Positions 1 to 13,713 are shown, counted from the stretch's first letter. The stretch: DNA of 64,000 bases from Steromphala cineraria (GCA_916613615.1 OU744730.1:33341315-33405314), one strand, 5' to 3'. Notes: a model not told the origin generated them from the sequence alone. Numbers and translations: made by a program.

Positions 1-390
1 AATGCATGTTGTTTGTTTTTGTGGTTTCTAATGGTAACAAAGAAGACGTATATATCTTGTACATAACCAAGCCTCTATTTTTGCTTTGAGAATATTTACA
101 TCACATTTCAAATGAGTAAACTAAGTTTAAAAGTAGCTGACATGTATCAAATTCAATGTGAAAAGTGCTAAGTTGTAATGTTCATATTTAAGTGAATTGG
201 TGATTTTTGTAATATCAATTATGTGACCCGATTCAAATGCTTGTGGAAATTTTCTGTGCCATTTATTTATTACAAATGATGATTCATAAGGCTTGAAGCG
301 TCAAATTTTGAAGATAATTACAAATTTCACAATAACAAACATTTTTCATCTACTGCCATGGTGTCATTTATCCTGTATTACTTGAGGTAC

Positions 391-498
391 ATTTGACCTC
401 TATTGATACTTACTCAGAGGTCAAATATATCTTAACCTTTGACCTTGCAGGTCACATACTGAAGGTCAAATAACCTGAACTTTGAACCTTGACCTTTG
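391..498. promoter_or_regulatory. cluster of six nuclear-receptor half-sites
   Basis: Six exact TGACCT/AGGTCA hexamers occur within about 105 bases: 393, 418, 440, 449, 463 and 490. They lie in both orientations, and several are in the extended TTGACCTTTG-like form favoured by HNF4/COUP/RXR-type receptors. This is about 9.6 kb upstream of the exchanger start codon. It may be an enhancer or a degenerate repeat; function is inferred only from motif density. Confidence 0.4.
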
Positions 499-874
499 TC
501 CAGGATCAGCCTGCCTGCAAAGATGGCAATATGTGCAATGTTGATATATTTCTCAGTTATGAATGTGTATAGAACTTGTTATGTTTCTTGTGTTAAGTAC
601 GCTTTGTTTGATTATTAATGCAAAGCCGACGGAAATGTAACCACACACTTCCACAAGGTGCTCGTTAGTTGTATCAAATTAGACTTAAGATCATTGGATC
701 ATTCGAAATAACATGTACTTTTAAGTAGGGATTTGTCTTTTCAACCCTCTAAACAAAAGAGAGTCGAAACAGAATTCTTTGGTTTAGTCAATTAAGTAAT
801 GCTCATATTACATTTCCTTGAGAAAATGTTTTGTTTGAAGGCCAAATTATACTTATGGTAAATAGTATTATTAC

Positions 875-962
875 TGAATTATTTCATAGAATTCGTTCCT
901 GCAGATTTCAAATGTAATTGAATTATTTCATAGAATTCTTTCCTGCATATTTCAAATGTAAC
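875..962. repeat. 44 bp tandem duplication, two copies
   Basis: A 44-base unit beginning TGAATTATTTCATAGAATTC is present twice back to back (875 and 919), with about three substitutions between the copies. It is a simple local duplication. Confidence 0.8.
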
Positions 963-3900
963 TGTATGGGTGTGAGGACATTGTAAGTTACAAAGAATGT
1001 AATAAGCTAGAAATAATTTAATTTTGTAATGACCTCCAAAAGCTTGAACATTAAAGTCATATTAAGATAAAAAGAATGTCATGTCTTCATTAGATTTGTT
1101 TAATCATTTTTCACTGAAGTGAAATGTAAACCAAATAACTTCATAATAAATATTTATTGTATCTTTATACTCATGTGTATGACAAATTGTCACCGCCGTC
1201 TAAAATTCATTCCATCACTAAGCACTTCCCTTCAAAGAAATAATAATTTTGAAAACTGTTTAAATTTAATTTGGAAATGTAAGTACATGTGTAAATGGAA
1301 AAAAACATCATTGTATATTTTTATAATTTGTATCATTCTTCCCTCTGCAAGTTCCCGTTCAACTGCAATTTGCTTACTTTCCTTCAGTTCACACTTGTAG
1401 TTTGCTCATAGTAATTTATTCAATTATATTGAAATATTGGACTTTTTGCTATATTTTGATCATTGTTAAGTATTTACCGTAATTATTATTTATGTAGAAT
1501 ATTTCTCATTGTCAATATTCCTTAGATGGGCTCAACTGGTACAGTTAAAGTTTTCAAGCTTACCTTCCAAACCTATAATTAAGACCTAATCCCTAGTCTA
1601 ATGTATATAAGATAATGGTCACGTGCCTTCATTAAACAATTAAAGACATGCATTTGTTATTATTTATTCTCGGTAAGTAATTAGTAATCTTTTTGGTTAG
1701 ATCTCATTTTCTGATAGTTTTACTCGTAAATGTTGAAGTTTTTTAATTCCAAAGATGATTTAAATTAAGTAAGATTTTTTTCAAATATTTTTTTACTTCA
1801 GTGATGTCAATGTAAGATAAACCTGTGGAGAAAAAAAACCGGTTTGGTCTTTTGCCAAAGTAATTTTTTGGGAGGAAATTTGAAATCACTGACCATAAAT
1901 AGATTGTTTTAATTTAGTCTTCACATGCTCAGGGTTTCCTGATTATAAACACACCTTGTGTGGTAATATATGTGATACCTCCCCTTAGTGACATTTGTAA
2001 ATTATTTACTGACCATTATGACAATAATTGAGATATTCTCATTCATCATTATTCAAAAGAACAAAAACATTTATTCTCTTGATATCTGAAAGTGGTACTT
2101 AAAATTGCAGTACACACAACATACTAATTTCAATAGCTTGTAAAAATCTTACTTTCTCAATTATGGTTTCAAGTTCAAACTGCTTTTATATGAATTGAAT
2201 AAGCTGCACTTAAGCTTGGACCTTCTTGATTATGCAAGACTTGGTTTCAATTGGATTTGAAGAAAACGTGTTCTTCATTTTTTCTTCAGCACTTCTGTTT
2301 GACGAGTGGACAAGATCACTGCTTTTGGTAAACCAATTTCTCATTGGGACCTTCCTTATAACATTATGATAATTAATATATTGACCCAAGCAATCATAGT
2401 GCAGTACTATATAACATCTCCCAAACTAATTCATATCTCGGGACGTGTTAATACTTTCTCAAGGCCTAAGACCACTTCGCTGGGTGATTTTATTCTCAAA
2501 GACAATCTTTGACAATGACCTTATTAGGAAACCTTGGTTTTGCATAATTGAGTTGTCTATATTCAAGTTGTCCGGTTTGAATGCTAGCTCAATACTCGTG
2601 ACGACTCCAAACTGCGTAAATACATTGTGATACTGCTTGTGTCCACCTTCCCGGCTCCTTGCGTCTCTGTTGGGAGTTCCCGTCTCAGAGCGCTATAGCT
2701 CCCATGGTGAATGGGGTATCTTGTGTTAACTTGAATAAATTTTACCATAGCACATGGGAATCGTTACCTTGTTTCTTTTAATGAGATTGACTACGCTGTC
2801 TGGCGACCATGTTTAATACTATTACAAATCACTGAGGTAGTTCAAGAAAAAAAACATGAGGCCTTACAATCGTAAATGACATTAATGCACTGTTATAGTC
2901 TAGATTTAGTCTTTCCTTTGCGAAAACACCAAACCCTCCCTTACACACATCGGTGAAGAATGGCTCCCCTAATCCAACTTGGCTATTGTCATGCCAACTA
3001 TTGTCATGACAAGTTCCAATTGGTGGTACGGGTCCGTGTTCAACCAGATCTTGGTAGACGTGATATGTCAATGAAGAGACTTCAAATTCCGTCCTCGGAA
3101 ATACTCTTCAGTAATTAAACTTGTTTAGGCAATTACCACTCCGGTATTCCAACATTGAAACGGCCCTCTCCCGTCTCGGTATCTACCACACCGGGATGTC
3201 CCTGCAGCGTACAAACAAACAGACCTCACCAAGCCTATATCTTGGCAATTCAGAGCTCTAGCTTCTTCCTACCCGTTTTACATGCCTGAACTCCGACGTA
3301 AACATCGTCTGGACCATGGAACATTTAATGAAGGTTAGGACCATCCTACACGGCGCACCGTTATACCTTTTCTTATTGGTGAAAGTGATGTCCTTAGTCC
3401 AGACTTTAAATACATCGAATAGCCGAACATGGAAGGCAACAGCTTATAGCCAGTCGAAGTCCGCTGAATATCATTTGGAATGCACGATGGTGGCAGTTTA
3501 ACATAATATATTCATTAGGCTAAAAAAACATTGAAATCTGTGGATCGTCTTCTAGTTCCTGTGCCATGAGTGTGTCTTGGCATTGTAGTGAAATTCGAGT
3601 AATCTTACAAAGCACATTTTGTGTTTTCTTAAAAAATATTGAATCTAATTAAGATTGTCATCATCTGCCCACTCATAAGTGTCAAGTCGTGGTGACGACG
3701 TCATTCTTTCTCGCATTTAACTCTTTTTGTAATCCTAATAAAAGTTAACAGACGACACGTAAGTTCTAACCTAATAGCTAAATGATGTTTTGGTCAACAT
3801 AAAGGAATGTGACCTCGGGCTTATTTCCACTAACCTCCCCGCACGTTCCTGTTCAAGACACCCAACGTCACTCGTGGCTTCTCCTATTGGAATCTCCTAG

Positions 3901-4256
3901 ACCTCTCGCCTCTAGAGATATTTGGGTACTCTCGGAATCCGAGGAAGGGAGTGTACCTGACACTACAGAAATGGAAGGTCATACACCATGTCAACTAGCA
4001 GATAAATTACTATAAGAAACAATAAACAAAGAAAACCAAATGAGATCAAGTGAAGTATACCCGGTTTGCCTACTTCTGAAGGCCATTCCTCACGCTTGTG
4101 AAATGAAGTTAATAAATTTAGTATTCTATATTTAAATGATACGGTGTTAGTAGTCTAGGGAATTAAGAATTTAAATGTTTGTCGATTCAGGAATCAATTC
4201 TTCAACCAATAACATATTGCATAATTTTTTACAAAATAATGTAACTAGTAAATAAA

Positions 4257-4665
4257 AGGGACAGTAGCACGTTTAGGGGAATATAAGGTGATGTCAGGCA
4301 AATGAAAATAAATGATTCCAATTGAAAGACAATGTATGTAACTAAATTAAACAGTAATGAATGAAATATGTTTGGTAAAGTTCAGCCATGCTATTCCCTT
4401 TTCTTACAGAAATTGAATTTAAGATGTCCACACACAACATGGCCGCCAAATGACTTTATGTGAATCTTTATCATTTGTTCTCTGACTATGGTGGTGTAAT
4501 GAGATAATAAGATTGTTATCTGTACATGGATCTATGGCCTTTATACCGAATAAGAAAAAAATAAGATTTTTGACAATATCAAAAGAATATAATGTACCAT
4601 TAACGTTCAATTCTCAGTGAAAAATTGAATATATATAAATTTTACATAAACGTGCTACTGCCCCT
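4257..4665. mobile_element. TTAA-type MITE, family A, copy 1
   Basis: The terminal inverted repeats read AGGGACAGTAGCACGTTT at the left and AACGTGCTACTGCCCCT at the right. TTAA follows the right end and an eroded TAAA precedes the left end. There is no coding capacity. The interior matches the copies at 4897 and 49465; this one carries about 50 extra bases near the right end. TTAA target duplication suggests mobilisation by a piggyBac-type transposase. Confidence 0.85.
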
Positions 4666-4837
4666 TTAACAATTGTCCCTGCATAAGACATATAGCTTTA
4701 GAATTAGGTTTACCATTACAACACCTTATGTATACATGTCAGTTCCGTAACAGCAGTGTTGACATGTAATTAAGCAGTCAATGAAAGCCTCATACCTTGA
4801 ATAAGACAGTAAACTAGCAACTGCATAAACGTAATAA

Positions 4838-5202
4838 GCAAAGGTGAACGAACACACAAAGATGTTATAAACAAGGTATAAGAAAAGTGGTTTTAAAGGG
4901 ACAGTAGCACGTTTTTAGGGGAAATATAAGGTGATGTCAGGAAAATGAAAATTAATGGTTCCATTTGAAAGACAACGTATTTAGACTAAATGGAGCAGTA
5001 TTAATTCAAATATATAATGTAAAGTTTAGCCATGCGATTGCTTTTTCTTACACAAAATGAATTAAAGGTGTTCACACAAAATGGCCGCCAGTGGATTTTA
5101 TGTGAATCTTCATACTTTGGCCTCTGACTATGGATGATTGGCTTGTGTACGCAAAGGTGAACGAACACACAAAGATGTTATAAACAAGGTATAAGAAAAG
5201 TG
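4838..5202. repeat. 52 bp direct repeats flanking a truncated MITE
   Basis: A 52-base sequence beginning GCAAAGGTGAACG occurs at 4838-4889 and again, identical, at 5151-5202. The DNA between them is the left part of a TTAA MITE. The first copy runs into TTAA plus MITE. The second runs into TATTAAAGCC, which resembles the same locus without the insertion. Confidence 0.85.
4897..5150. mobile_element. TTAA-type MITE, family A, copy 2, right end missing
   Basis: The left terminus AGGGACAGTAGCACG follows TTAA at 4893-4896, and the interior closely matches the copies at 4257 and 49465. The right terminal repeat is absent: the element stops at 5150, where a repeat of its own left flank begins. Confidence 0.8.
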
Positions 5203-6823
5203 TATTAAAGCCATTCGGTTAAATGAATCCTTGAAATATACACAAAGTCATGATATAACGTGGCACAAAGAAAAAACGACAGTGAAAAGCCAATATCAGT
5301 AAGAAAGGGCATACTATGAAACTTCGTAAAAAGAAGTGAGAAAACAAATATGAAACATGTGCATCCTATGATGAAAAAGACGTATACAAGCTATACAGTG
5401 CAACAACATTTTACCTAAGAGGCAAGTAAATGTGAAACCTCAGATTGATGAAACGTATATACTATGAAACATTACCAAATTAAGAATTTTTTTATTAAAC
5501 CTGAAAATGCATAAGCATGAGAGATTGTAGTAAAGATTAATAACATAAAGTGAAACTCCATGATATGCAGTAAGCATATTCTATGACATACAGGGAAAGG
5601 TTGAACACCTGGCGGTTTTTCATCAGCAAGCATATGTGAAGAAATTTTACATTATGAAACGTTATACATGAATTGCAAACAAATAAATCCTACCAAGACC
5701 AAGAATGAATATCATAGTATACCACGTCATCTTCAGTGAGATTTTATTTTAAATTATATATACAGTGTGAAATGTTCTATCCTAACATTATGCAGCACAT
5801 CGTTTTCACGAAACTTTATAGAAAAATATAAGTTCATATGACTAGAAGACATCTTATTTACATCAATGCTAAGACCACCAAGATATGAGAACAACTTTTA
5901 CATAAGGGCAACTGTCGTCTCAAGAAGTGTTAGACTTAAACGAAACGTCCTCTTCTGTAGTAGGTACGCATATTGATCTTTCGAATGAAGAGATTAGTGA
6001 CATTGCTCGAAACCTCAGAATCAGAAATATCAGGATATGTATGCAGCTAGATTACAACACATTATATGATTTGTTATATCACTAAATCGTCAAACCATAA
6101 CACATCTTATTAAAAATAAAAAACAACTGCTGTAAACAGTCATATTGACTATACGAAAGTTCAAGAATTACGGAAAACTGAAAATTGTCAATTCAAGACG
6201 TTATCTATTAAACGCCAATTCACGAGGCAAACAATAATCGAGAAACGTCATAATGAAAGTAAATACTATCTTCAAAATGGAATACTAACATATCAGATTC
6301 TCATTTTTAAGAAACTCGGTTTTCTTTCACAACTGCGCATAATGAATTAAAGATATATATCTGACAGTCACAAACACGTTATATAAAGAAGCAAAAAAAA
6401 AAAAACTCCAATATCTAGATCAGTGTCATTCTATGATGTTTTGTAATACATCCCACTGAAGGTGGAATAATACACCCCACGCTTCAGCTAGCTACACATC
6501 GTCATGTGCAGAGGTAGACCAAAGAAGGACCCTTTCAACTTGTTTACGACAATGCATTAACTCACATTCAGCGACCTTCGCCATCTCTTTACGTAACAAG
6601 CATTGACACTACTATCACGATTTGGAGATCAGGGGCAGTGCTTATAAACATTCTTAACTGTTGAAAATTCTAAGAATCTTAATAAATACGGCCCAGATCA
6701 TTTACATTCTTGCATCATATACGACCTTTTTTTTAAATATATTTGCATAAGAGTCAAGTTTAAAAGGACATTAATGAGATCATAAACGTTTACACTTGAA
6801 GAGGTATACTATAAGATCAACTC
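5203..6823. other. intergenic DNA, nothing recognised
   Basis: AT-rich, without convincing reading frames. ATGAAAC-like words recur loosely, and there is a short A run near 6390. I see no gene or bounded element. Confidence 0.5.
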
Positions 6824-6827
6824 TTAA

Positions 6828-7065
6828 AGGGACAGTCTAATCGGGGTATTTTTATGGAAATAAAATTCAAGAGTATAGGCCTACTTCCGACCCTGTTTAT
6901 ACCTATGTATGATTCTTCATCGTCATTTCACATCTTTTTTTCAAATATGTTAGTCAGATACATGTTTAATTGTTCAAGATTTAACAATTTCACTAGGAAT
7001 AGAATGCATCAATGCGTCCTCTTGAATTTCGTTTCAGCTAAAAATACACCGATATGACTGTTCTT
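6828..7065. mobile_element. TTAA-type MITE, family B (238 bp)
   Basis: The left end AGGGACAGTCTAATCGG and the right end CCGATATGACTGTTCTT are imperfect inverted repeats. Both are bounded by TTAA (6824-6827 and 7066-7069). It is non-coding. The AGGGACAGT start resembles family A, suggesting the same class of transposase. Confidence 0.75.
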
Positions 7066-7069
7066 TTAA

Positions 7070-9899
7070 GAGTCTTTAGATGAACTCTATTGCAACCTAA
7101 AATTCAATATGGCTTTTTCTACCAGCGCATCGGCTGAAACCTGAACGTGATAATCTAGGGCTATCAAATGTCGACTAAGAAGTTGAAGAGAATTAATGAA
7201 ATTAAAGAAAAGATCGATCAGAGAATGTTATATTTAGGAACGATGAGCTTAAATGCGTGTATACAGTATATATACTGTTAAGAGTCACATCTATGCTTGA
7301 AAATAGAAACTGAGATCCAAAAATAACCCTATAAAAATTTTGCGTGCCAAAATCAAGTTTAAGAAAAGGCACGTTTATTCAAATATCGTGTTTATGAAAA
7401 AGGAATGTCTATCAAAACATTTTTAATGAAAATGGAATGTCCATCAAAAAATCGTGTTTTCAAAATTCATTTTGATGAAAAAAACAGTTCAATGTCGTGT
7501 TATGTTTTCGAACATATTGGTATTCTGTCATATCTGTTATATAATGTGGAAATTAATTGATTTTAAATTAAATATAAAAGTCCACTCTTTAACAATATAC
7601 GTTTGTTTTTTCTTTTTAAAAATTGTTGATGGATTCTGCTACAAAATCCTCAATCACGTTAAAATAAATCATAAGCAATGGTCTAATTTGGTGTGAAATT
7701 CAAATGCGTATAGTTAAAACGTTATAAGAACCCTTGATAAAAATACATTACCTAAAGGTCAAAGACAACGATTTTGATATAAAATGAATGGCGTTTTGAA
7801 AGTGTGGGCGTTCATCATATTATGTTTCTTACATCAGACGACACAAGGAGTGGGCCTATTCTTGCTATATTTGGTATGACACTTTTCAAATGGTAACACA
7901 TACCGCACAATTGATATGACTACCTACGGTTGCAACCAAAGACTACTTCTTGAAAGACGTCGGCAAGCAAGCGAGAGCAATAGATGTAATTAGATGATAA
8001 ACATGAAACATATTCTTCATATGGTGATATTCCATTTAAATAATCAAACGCCAAATTGTTACTCAGTAGTCGTCGTGTGTTAACTTCTGAATTAGGAATG
8101 ATGATAACAATTTATTTTCAATCTCATAAGTGTATAAAGCACGTTGATTGATCATACTTCTTTGACGGTCATTCCAGAAGTTGAAGTGACGAAAAAGGAT
8201 GAAGGCATTTTTATGGATTTACAACTTCTTTATTCAAGTTTTGTCGACGTTTAGACATAAATAGTAATGTCGTCTTCGATCATGTAAAAATCATTCGTAA
8301 TTAGTATAATTAGGCCTGTCCCGTTTAGATAATGTTGTAAAACAGCTCCTTATTACGTAAATACGGTAGATAATGATTTATACTAAAATGACACTTTCAA
8401 CAAAATGAATTTTATAAATGTGTGTTCATTTCACATAAATAGAAATCAGAAACTACCATATAACTTTTGGTAAGAAAACAGACCGTGGCTTGAAAACGGT
8501 ATATGGCTCGATCTATACCGAAACGTCGCTACATTCTACAATAAAGAAGTTGATAATCCATAAACTCCCTGTCTTCTTGGTAAGAACACATGAGCTTTCA
8601 CTCTATAAGACATACTATAATGAAGAATGCTGAAGAGGCTTGCTTGTCATAATCAACTGTTTATGTTGCATTACAGGTTAAAGCTGATAACCGAATTTGT
8701 CCACTGAATATAGTAGCGAAGGTCTAGTGTTGCCAATAGCGGACAAGAGGACCATAGAAGTGCCGATGCAACCTTTTAGCGTGCCAGAAATCATGCTTCA
8801 TTATCGATTTCCTGGAGCCACTAGATCCCGGCTTCATTCACTTGGTGTAGTGGTAGAATAAGCATATACTCTGAACCATCTCGTAAACATAGTAGCAGCC
8901 TACACGTTGACTTTCAGTGATCCATCTGTAGCTATACTTGGACGACTGAATGAATTTCAGACCTAAAGTTACGCTGTATAAGCCTCCCTGATCGATATTC
9001 TTGAGTCGTGACCGTTACTACCAGTATAGCCTGCATCAACAGATACATATATCTAGCCTAATTTGTTGACCATAAACTAGATTGGTACAGTTGCTGTATG
9101 TTATACCTTCTCCCTGTCTGGAGAATTGGTAACGAAGACATAGAACATCGTGTTTAGTCTCCAAGTCTTCCATTTTGTTTGTCTTTCACTTGAATACTTA
9201 CAAGATTACTGCAATATCAAACATGTTTTGAACATAAAGTGGCCATAAACACATAAAGGGTCAATTGAAAAAGAGAGTCATAAAAAAGCAATTGGGTATC
9301 TAAAGTTGTTTTGTGAAGCACTTTGAGCCTCAAATCTAATCTGAGACCACTATTGTTTATAGACAAATGGTACAAAAACGTGTGTCCAGTTTTATACGAA
9401 GGGGCCTTTTGGTTTGTACGTTTGGTCTCTTAATTTCTTGACCAACAGGGATTTGTATTTTCAAGATCAAAGCTTTTGCTTTCAAAGAATCAGACAAAGA
9501 ATGTCTCTCGAACAGCAAGGGGTTGAATGTCAACAACATACTGTTTCGCAATACATGTCCTTATCGTTTACAGTCGAGGAAAAAATCCCCATTGCAAACC
9601 CCTTTCTCATTGAGATTTCTTCAAATTGATGAAATATATTATTCAAAATAAGCAGGTCTTCACAGTTCTTGGCGTGGGTATTTTTAACCTTGAAGAAGGA
9701 TGTATATCTACTTTCACTTTACAGGCGTATATATGTAGATGTGTATGTGTAAAAAAGCAAGTATTTTATGGCCGAAAGTCAAGCATGTCATTTATGTCGC
9801 ATTTTAAGAACAGGATATTGACCTCTTTCTCCTGAAACTACCGAAGACGACTTAAATACCCAGACGATGCCCGCTAGTTACTACACTATCGTCTGCTAC
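7070..9899. other. intergenic DNA upstream of the exchanger
   Basis: No supported gene. Reading frames here are short and show no family resemblance. The DNA is mostly AT-rich and unique in appearance. Confidence 0.5.
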
Positions 9900-10099
9900 T
9901 TCTCATTGATTACCATAAACACGCATGCGCGGTGACCGATTTGAGGTCAACCTTTCGCGACTTGAGGGCATGCGATAACAACTATTTCATCTGACAAAGT
10001 CAAAGTGTGTGTTATGTTATCGTATGGTCGGAGAAGTTCGAGATACACAAGGCGATTAACACCCCTAGTTAGTTGGAGATGCCTGAATAGGACGAAAAC
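9900..10099 (+). promoter_or_regulatory. putative promoter and 5' UTR of the Na+/H+ exchanger
   Basis: This 200-base stretch is clearly richer in CG than its surroundings. It has an NRF1-like core (CGCATGCGCGG near 9922) and a TTGAGGTCAACC element near 9941. No TATA box is placed convincingly. The start codon at 10100 has the context AAAACATGA. The transcription start is unknown. Confidence 0.4.
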
Positions 10100-10310
10100 A
10101 TGAATGGAAGAATTTTATGGACGTTCGAGCTCTTTGGAATCGCTTTGTTCACTGTGATCGGAGTTTTGACAGCCTCGTCAGCTGATGAAAAACACGGAGG
10201 GTCGACGAATGTAACAGAACGATATCCTTTGGTGACTTGGGATTTTGACCATGTGGAACTTCCGTATGTTATATGCTTATGGATCCTCTTGGCAAGTGTG
10301 GCTAAAATGG
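10100..10310 (+). CDS. SLC9A: Na+/H+ exchanger exon 1 (residues 1-70 plus first base of 71)
   Basis: Encodes the start Met, a hydrophobic signal peptide or first helix (about residues 7-25), a polar extracellular stretch with an N-glycosylation sequon (Asn-Val-Thr), then VELPYVICLWILLASVAKM, the family's second helix. The coding sequence ends after ATG-G at a GTAAGA donor. That leaves one base to be completed as Gly by exon 2, giving the conserved ...KMGFHL junction. No in-frame ATG upstream is needed; the peptide begins like NHE2/3. The run-on reading past 10310 is intron. Confidence 0.88.
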
Positions 10311-11091
10311 GTAAGACGATTATTTTGACGCTTTTATATTATAATTCTTGTGGAAAATTCCCCTTTCACTGCGCTGACAAAAACATTTCATGAGTTTAAG
10401 CTAAAAATATATATTTATTTGACATAAATATTGAATTAATTCATCATTTATAAGGCATCATATCATTTAATTTCAATAACTTTGTTGGTTACTTGTCACT
10501 TTGATACAATATCTTTTCCAGGGAAAATTTTCAAATTTTTAAAATCATGAAATACATTTTATAGCTGTTTTAAGATGATTTAAGGAGTTTTTATTATGTA
10601 GAGTTATATCAGTGTTGTCATGTTATATTTTTACCATTTAATACATTTTAACTGAAATACATTTTTAAAATCTTCAGTACAAAAAAAAATATTTCTGTAT
10701 GTATTTTAAAGATATATGACCCTTATATGATCTTAATTACAATATAAAACAATATAATAATTCATAAACAAAACATATGATAGCATCCATATTAACATGA
10801 TAGCTTATATTTCTTGTAACTAAAGATGTTTACTCGTACATCTCTTACACAAATGTGAAAATATAAATATATTTCATTAGGAAAGTAATTTCATATGAAA
10901 TGGATAAATCCAATTATAGGTTAATCCCTTGCACTTAGCTTATAGCATGGTACCAGATTGTAAATATATCAACATTGATATAGCCTTTGTAAGTTCTCCC
11001 TTTTGATATAACTTTCTTGAGAGCATTTGGTTTCTTACATACATGCATAGGTTATCAAAGCTAAAAAGTTATTTTAAACATTTAAGCTATA

Positions 11092-11494
11092 CTGTAAAAT
11101 CATTATATTTCGCGGGGGTTTAATTTTCGCGCAATTCGCGCAAAAGTATTATGAATGTCATACTGAACGTCTAAATGTTCCATTTTAATGAAAATGTAGA
11201 ATCATATAGCTTTTACTGAGATGAAAATGACATTGCATTAAAAAATTAACAAAACACTGTAAGTAAATGAATGTAATTTTAATTACAAATATGCCATTTG
11301 CCGTGCGGTTCCTTTCTCGTGCTGGAAGAGGGTCGCAATATAAATGAGATAAATGATTTTGACATGACTTTCGGAGGATGAGATAAAAAACAATATTTTG
11401 TAGGTATGATTTGCGCGAAAAATACACCTCACGAATATGTCACTTTTGATAAATGCGCGAAAATACTGCCCAGCGAAAATAAATGATTTTACAG
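11092..11494. mobile_element. TA-flanked MITE with CTGTAAAATCATT ends
   Basis: The left end CTGTAAAATCATTATATTTC and the right end AATGATTTTACAG form inverted repeats that continue inward with TTCGCG-rich sequence on both sides. The dinucleotide TA borders each end. It is about 403 bp and non-coding. TA duplication points to a Tc1/mariner-type transposase. Confidence 0.8.
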
Positions 11495-11659
11495 TATGTT
11501 CTTTTAAATAGTCAGTCATATGAAGGTTGATGAACTATTGAATTGCAGAGTCCATGCTTATGTTATTCCAGTGAAAACTACCCCACAAATGAACTCACTT
11601 CACATACTATCTGTCTCATTAGATGAAAAAGGGTGCACTTCTTCAGGGAAAAGTATGAA

Positions 11660-12480
11660 TCATTGCCTCAACATCATAAAACATTGCTCTAGCATCTTGA
11701 AACATTGTGATACATTATGAAATATTTTCCTAACATCATGAAACATTGTGATACATTGTGAAACATTTCCCTAACATTATGAAACATTTCTCTTGCATCT
11801 CTTTACATTATGGTATATTATGAAACAATTCCCTTACATCTCTATACATTGTGATACATTTGAAACATTTTTTAACATTTCTATACAGTGTGATGCATTA
11901 TGAACATTCCCTAACATCTCTATACAATGTGATACATTAAGAAACATTTCTCCAACATCTCTATACAATGTAAAACATTATGAACATTTCTTTAATATCT
12001 CTATACAATGTGATATATTATGAAACATTCCCTAACATCTCAATAGATTATGAAACATTTCTCTTAAATCTTTATACATTATGAAAAATTTAAACATTAT
12101 GAAACATTTCCCTAACATCTCTATACACTATGAAACATTTCCCTAACATCTCTGTGCATTATGAAAAATTATCGTACATCATGAAACATTGCTGAACATC
12201 ATGAAACATTGTGACAAGTTATAATACATCTCTAACAGCTATATATTGGGACAGGTTCAGATATAATGCATTTCCCTTACATCTGTATACATTGTTATAC
12301 ATTATGAAACATTGAACATGAAACATTTGCCTCATATCATAAAATATTGCCCTTATATCATGAGACATTGACTTTACATGATAAAACATGCCTTAACATT
12401 TGAAACATTTTTGTAACATCATGAAAAATTTGTATCATGAAACATTACCCTTTCACCATGAAACTATACCCACGTAACAT
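11660..12480. repeat. degenerate ~40 bp tandem repeat (ATGAAACATT / CATCTCTATACA)
   Basis: The words ATGAAACATT, TCCCTAACAT and CTCTATACATT alternate about 20 times with many small indels. This gives a diverged minisatellite with a unit of roughly 40 bases. It lies within intron 1 and has no coding potential. Confidence 0.75.
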
Positions 12481-13211
12481 AAGATGCAAATTATTCAATA
12501 ATTGAGGCTAAATGATGAGACAAATTATGTCATCTAAGAGAAATTTTTTTTGATTAAGTCTTTTTAACTTTAAATGTTTTGTGAAGTCAATAATGCCTAA
12601 AGTTTTAGAAAAAGTAATTTTGAGTTCCTTTCTTCTTTATCTAATGTTAAAATTATAACAAATCAATCCACTTTCAATTATTTAAACTGTGTTTTCAAAA
12701 TGTTACAAACATATAACTGCTCCTTTAAGAGACTGAACAGCAGTCTACAAGCAGGCAACAACTGCCTATACATATTTCAGATTGTCAAATATTAATCAAT
12801 TCAGATGAATTGTTATAAGCAGAAGCTAATCCTACCTTCATTATTCGGGACTAGTAACATCTGATGATCATACCTCCACACATGTTTAACTACGTCTTAT
12901 ATCCAAATAATTGTGAAAAATTATCTGTCGATAGTGCATCAATAACTGCTATATAGCTGATAAGCCTCTTTATTGAAACAGCATTTTATAAACTTAATTT
13001 TTTTAGAAAATCAATTAAAAGATTTGTTGAAGAGTTTGAAAAAAAAAAAGTCTTTAAAAATAGTTGTCAGGAGGTATATTCACCATTTACTTTCCTATAA
13101 GACTTTAACAAAAATGAATATTGCATAATACATGTAGGTAGTGTATGCAATAACTTTTCAAGATGACTAGCAAACAGGGCTAGTAAGTTTTCAATTTTTT
13201 TTACCAATTTT

Positions 13212-13265
13212 ATCTCATCTGGCCTGTAAGGCCGTATGGGCTTATGGCTTTTGTCTTGACCTCCA
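13212..13265 (+). mobile_element. 5' end remnant of a minisatellite (Helentron-like) element
   Basis: ATCTCATCTGGCCTGTAAGG and the following GGGCTTATGG match the left terminus of the large elements at 17301, 25606 and 56667. The match fades after about 50 bases. It retains the GGCCT/AGGCC hairpin. Confidence 0.65.
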
Positions 13266-13713
13266 ACGCTTAGTTTTCAAGTCCACCACCCAAATCAAAG
13301 TTTTGGATGACTACCTCTTTGATTTTGGTTTTGAAAATTAAAAGGTTATCTGTGTTTGCAATGTTATCTTTATGTGAGTCTAATCCGTGAAAGCCCAATA
13401 CATCCATGCTGCGACCATGAGTGGAGCTAGTCAGTCTTTGAGTAATGGCATCCATTTGTTAGAAATGAGTCAAGTCTCGCCTATCCAAATTGACTCTCTC
13501 ACCTTCTTATGTGAATTTTTATTCCAATTGGCTTGCTTCTGATATTTACCGAACCTGCCCTAAACACAAGTTAACCAGCAATATATGTGCAAGATCTGTG
13601 CTAGTCAAGAGTCAAGCTTGGATCTTGGAGTCTCTTGACTCCACTAAAGCATGCAGCATTTTTGAATAGATACTAACTGGTAGCCAGCAAGGAACAAACC
13701 TTTACTATTTTTT

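Larger units (their letters stand above)
1..4256. other. upstream intergenic DNA, no gene recognised
   Basis: AT-rich sequence with only short chance reading frames (under about 100 codons, none with a recognisable protein). It contains a nuclear-receptor half-site cluster and a 44 bp tandem duplication, listed separately. It could include the 3' untranslated region of an upstream gene, but I see no exon. Confidence 0.6.

Noticed and set aside
1119..1400. 93-codon + strand frame with hydrophobic stretches
   Set aside because: Low-complexity AT-rich codons, no homology recognised, no splice or promoter context.
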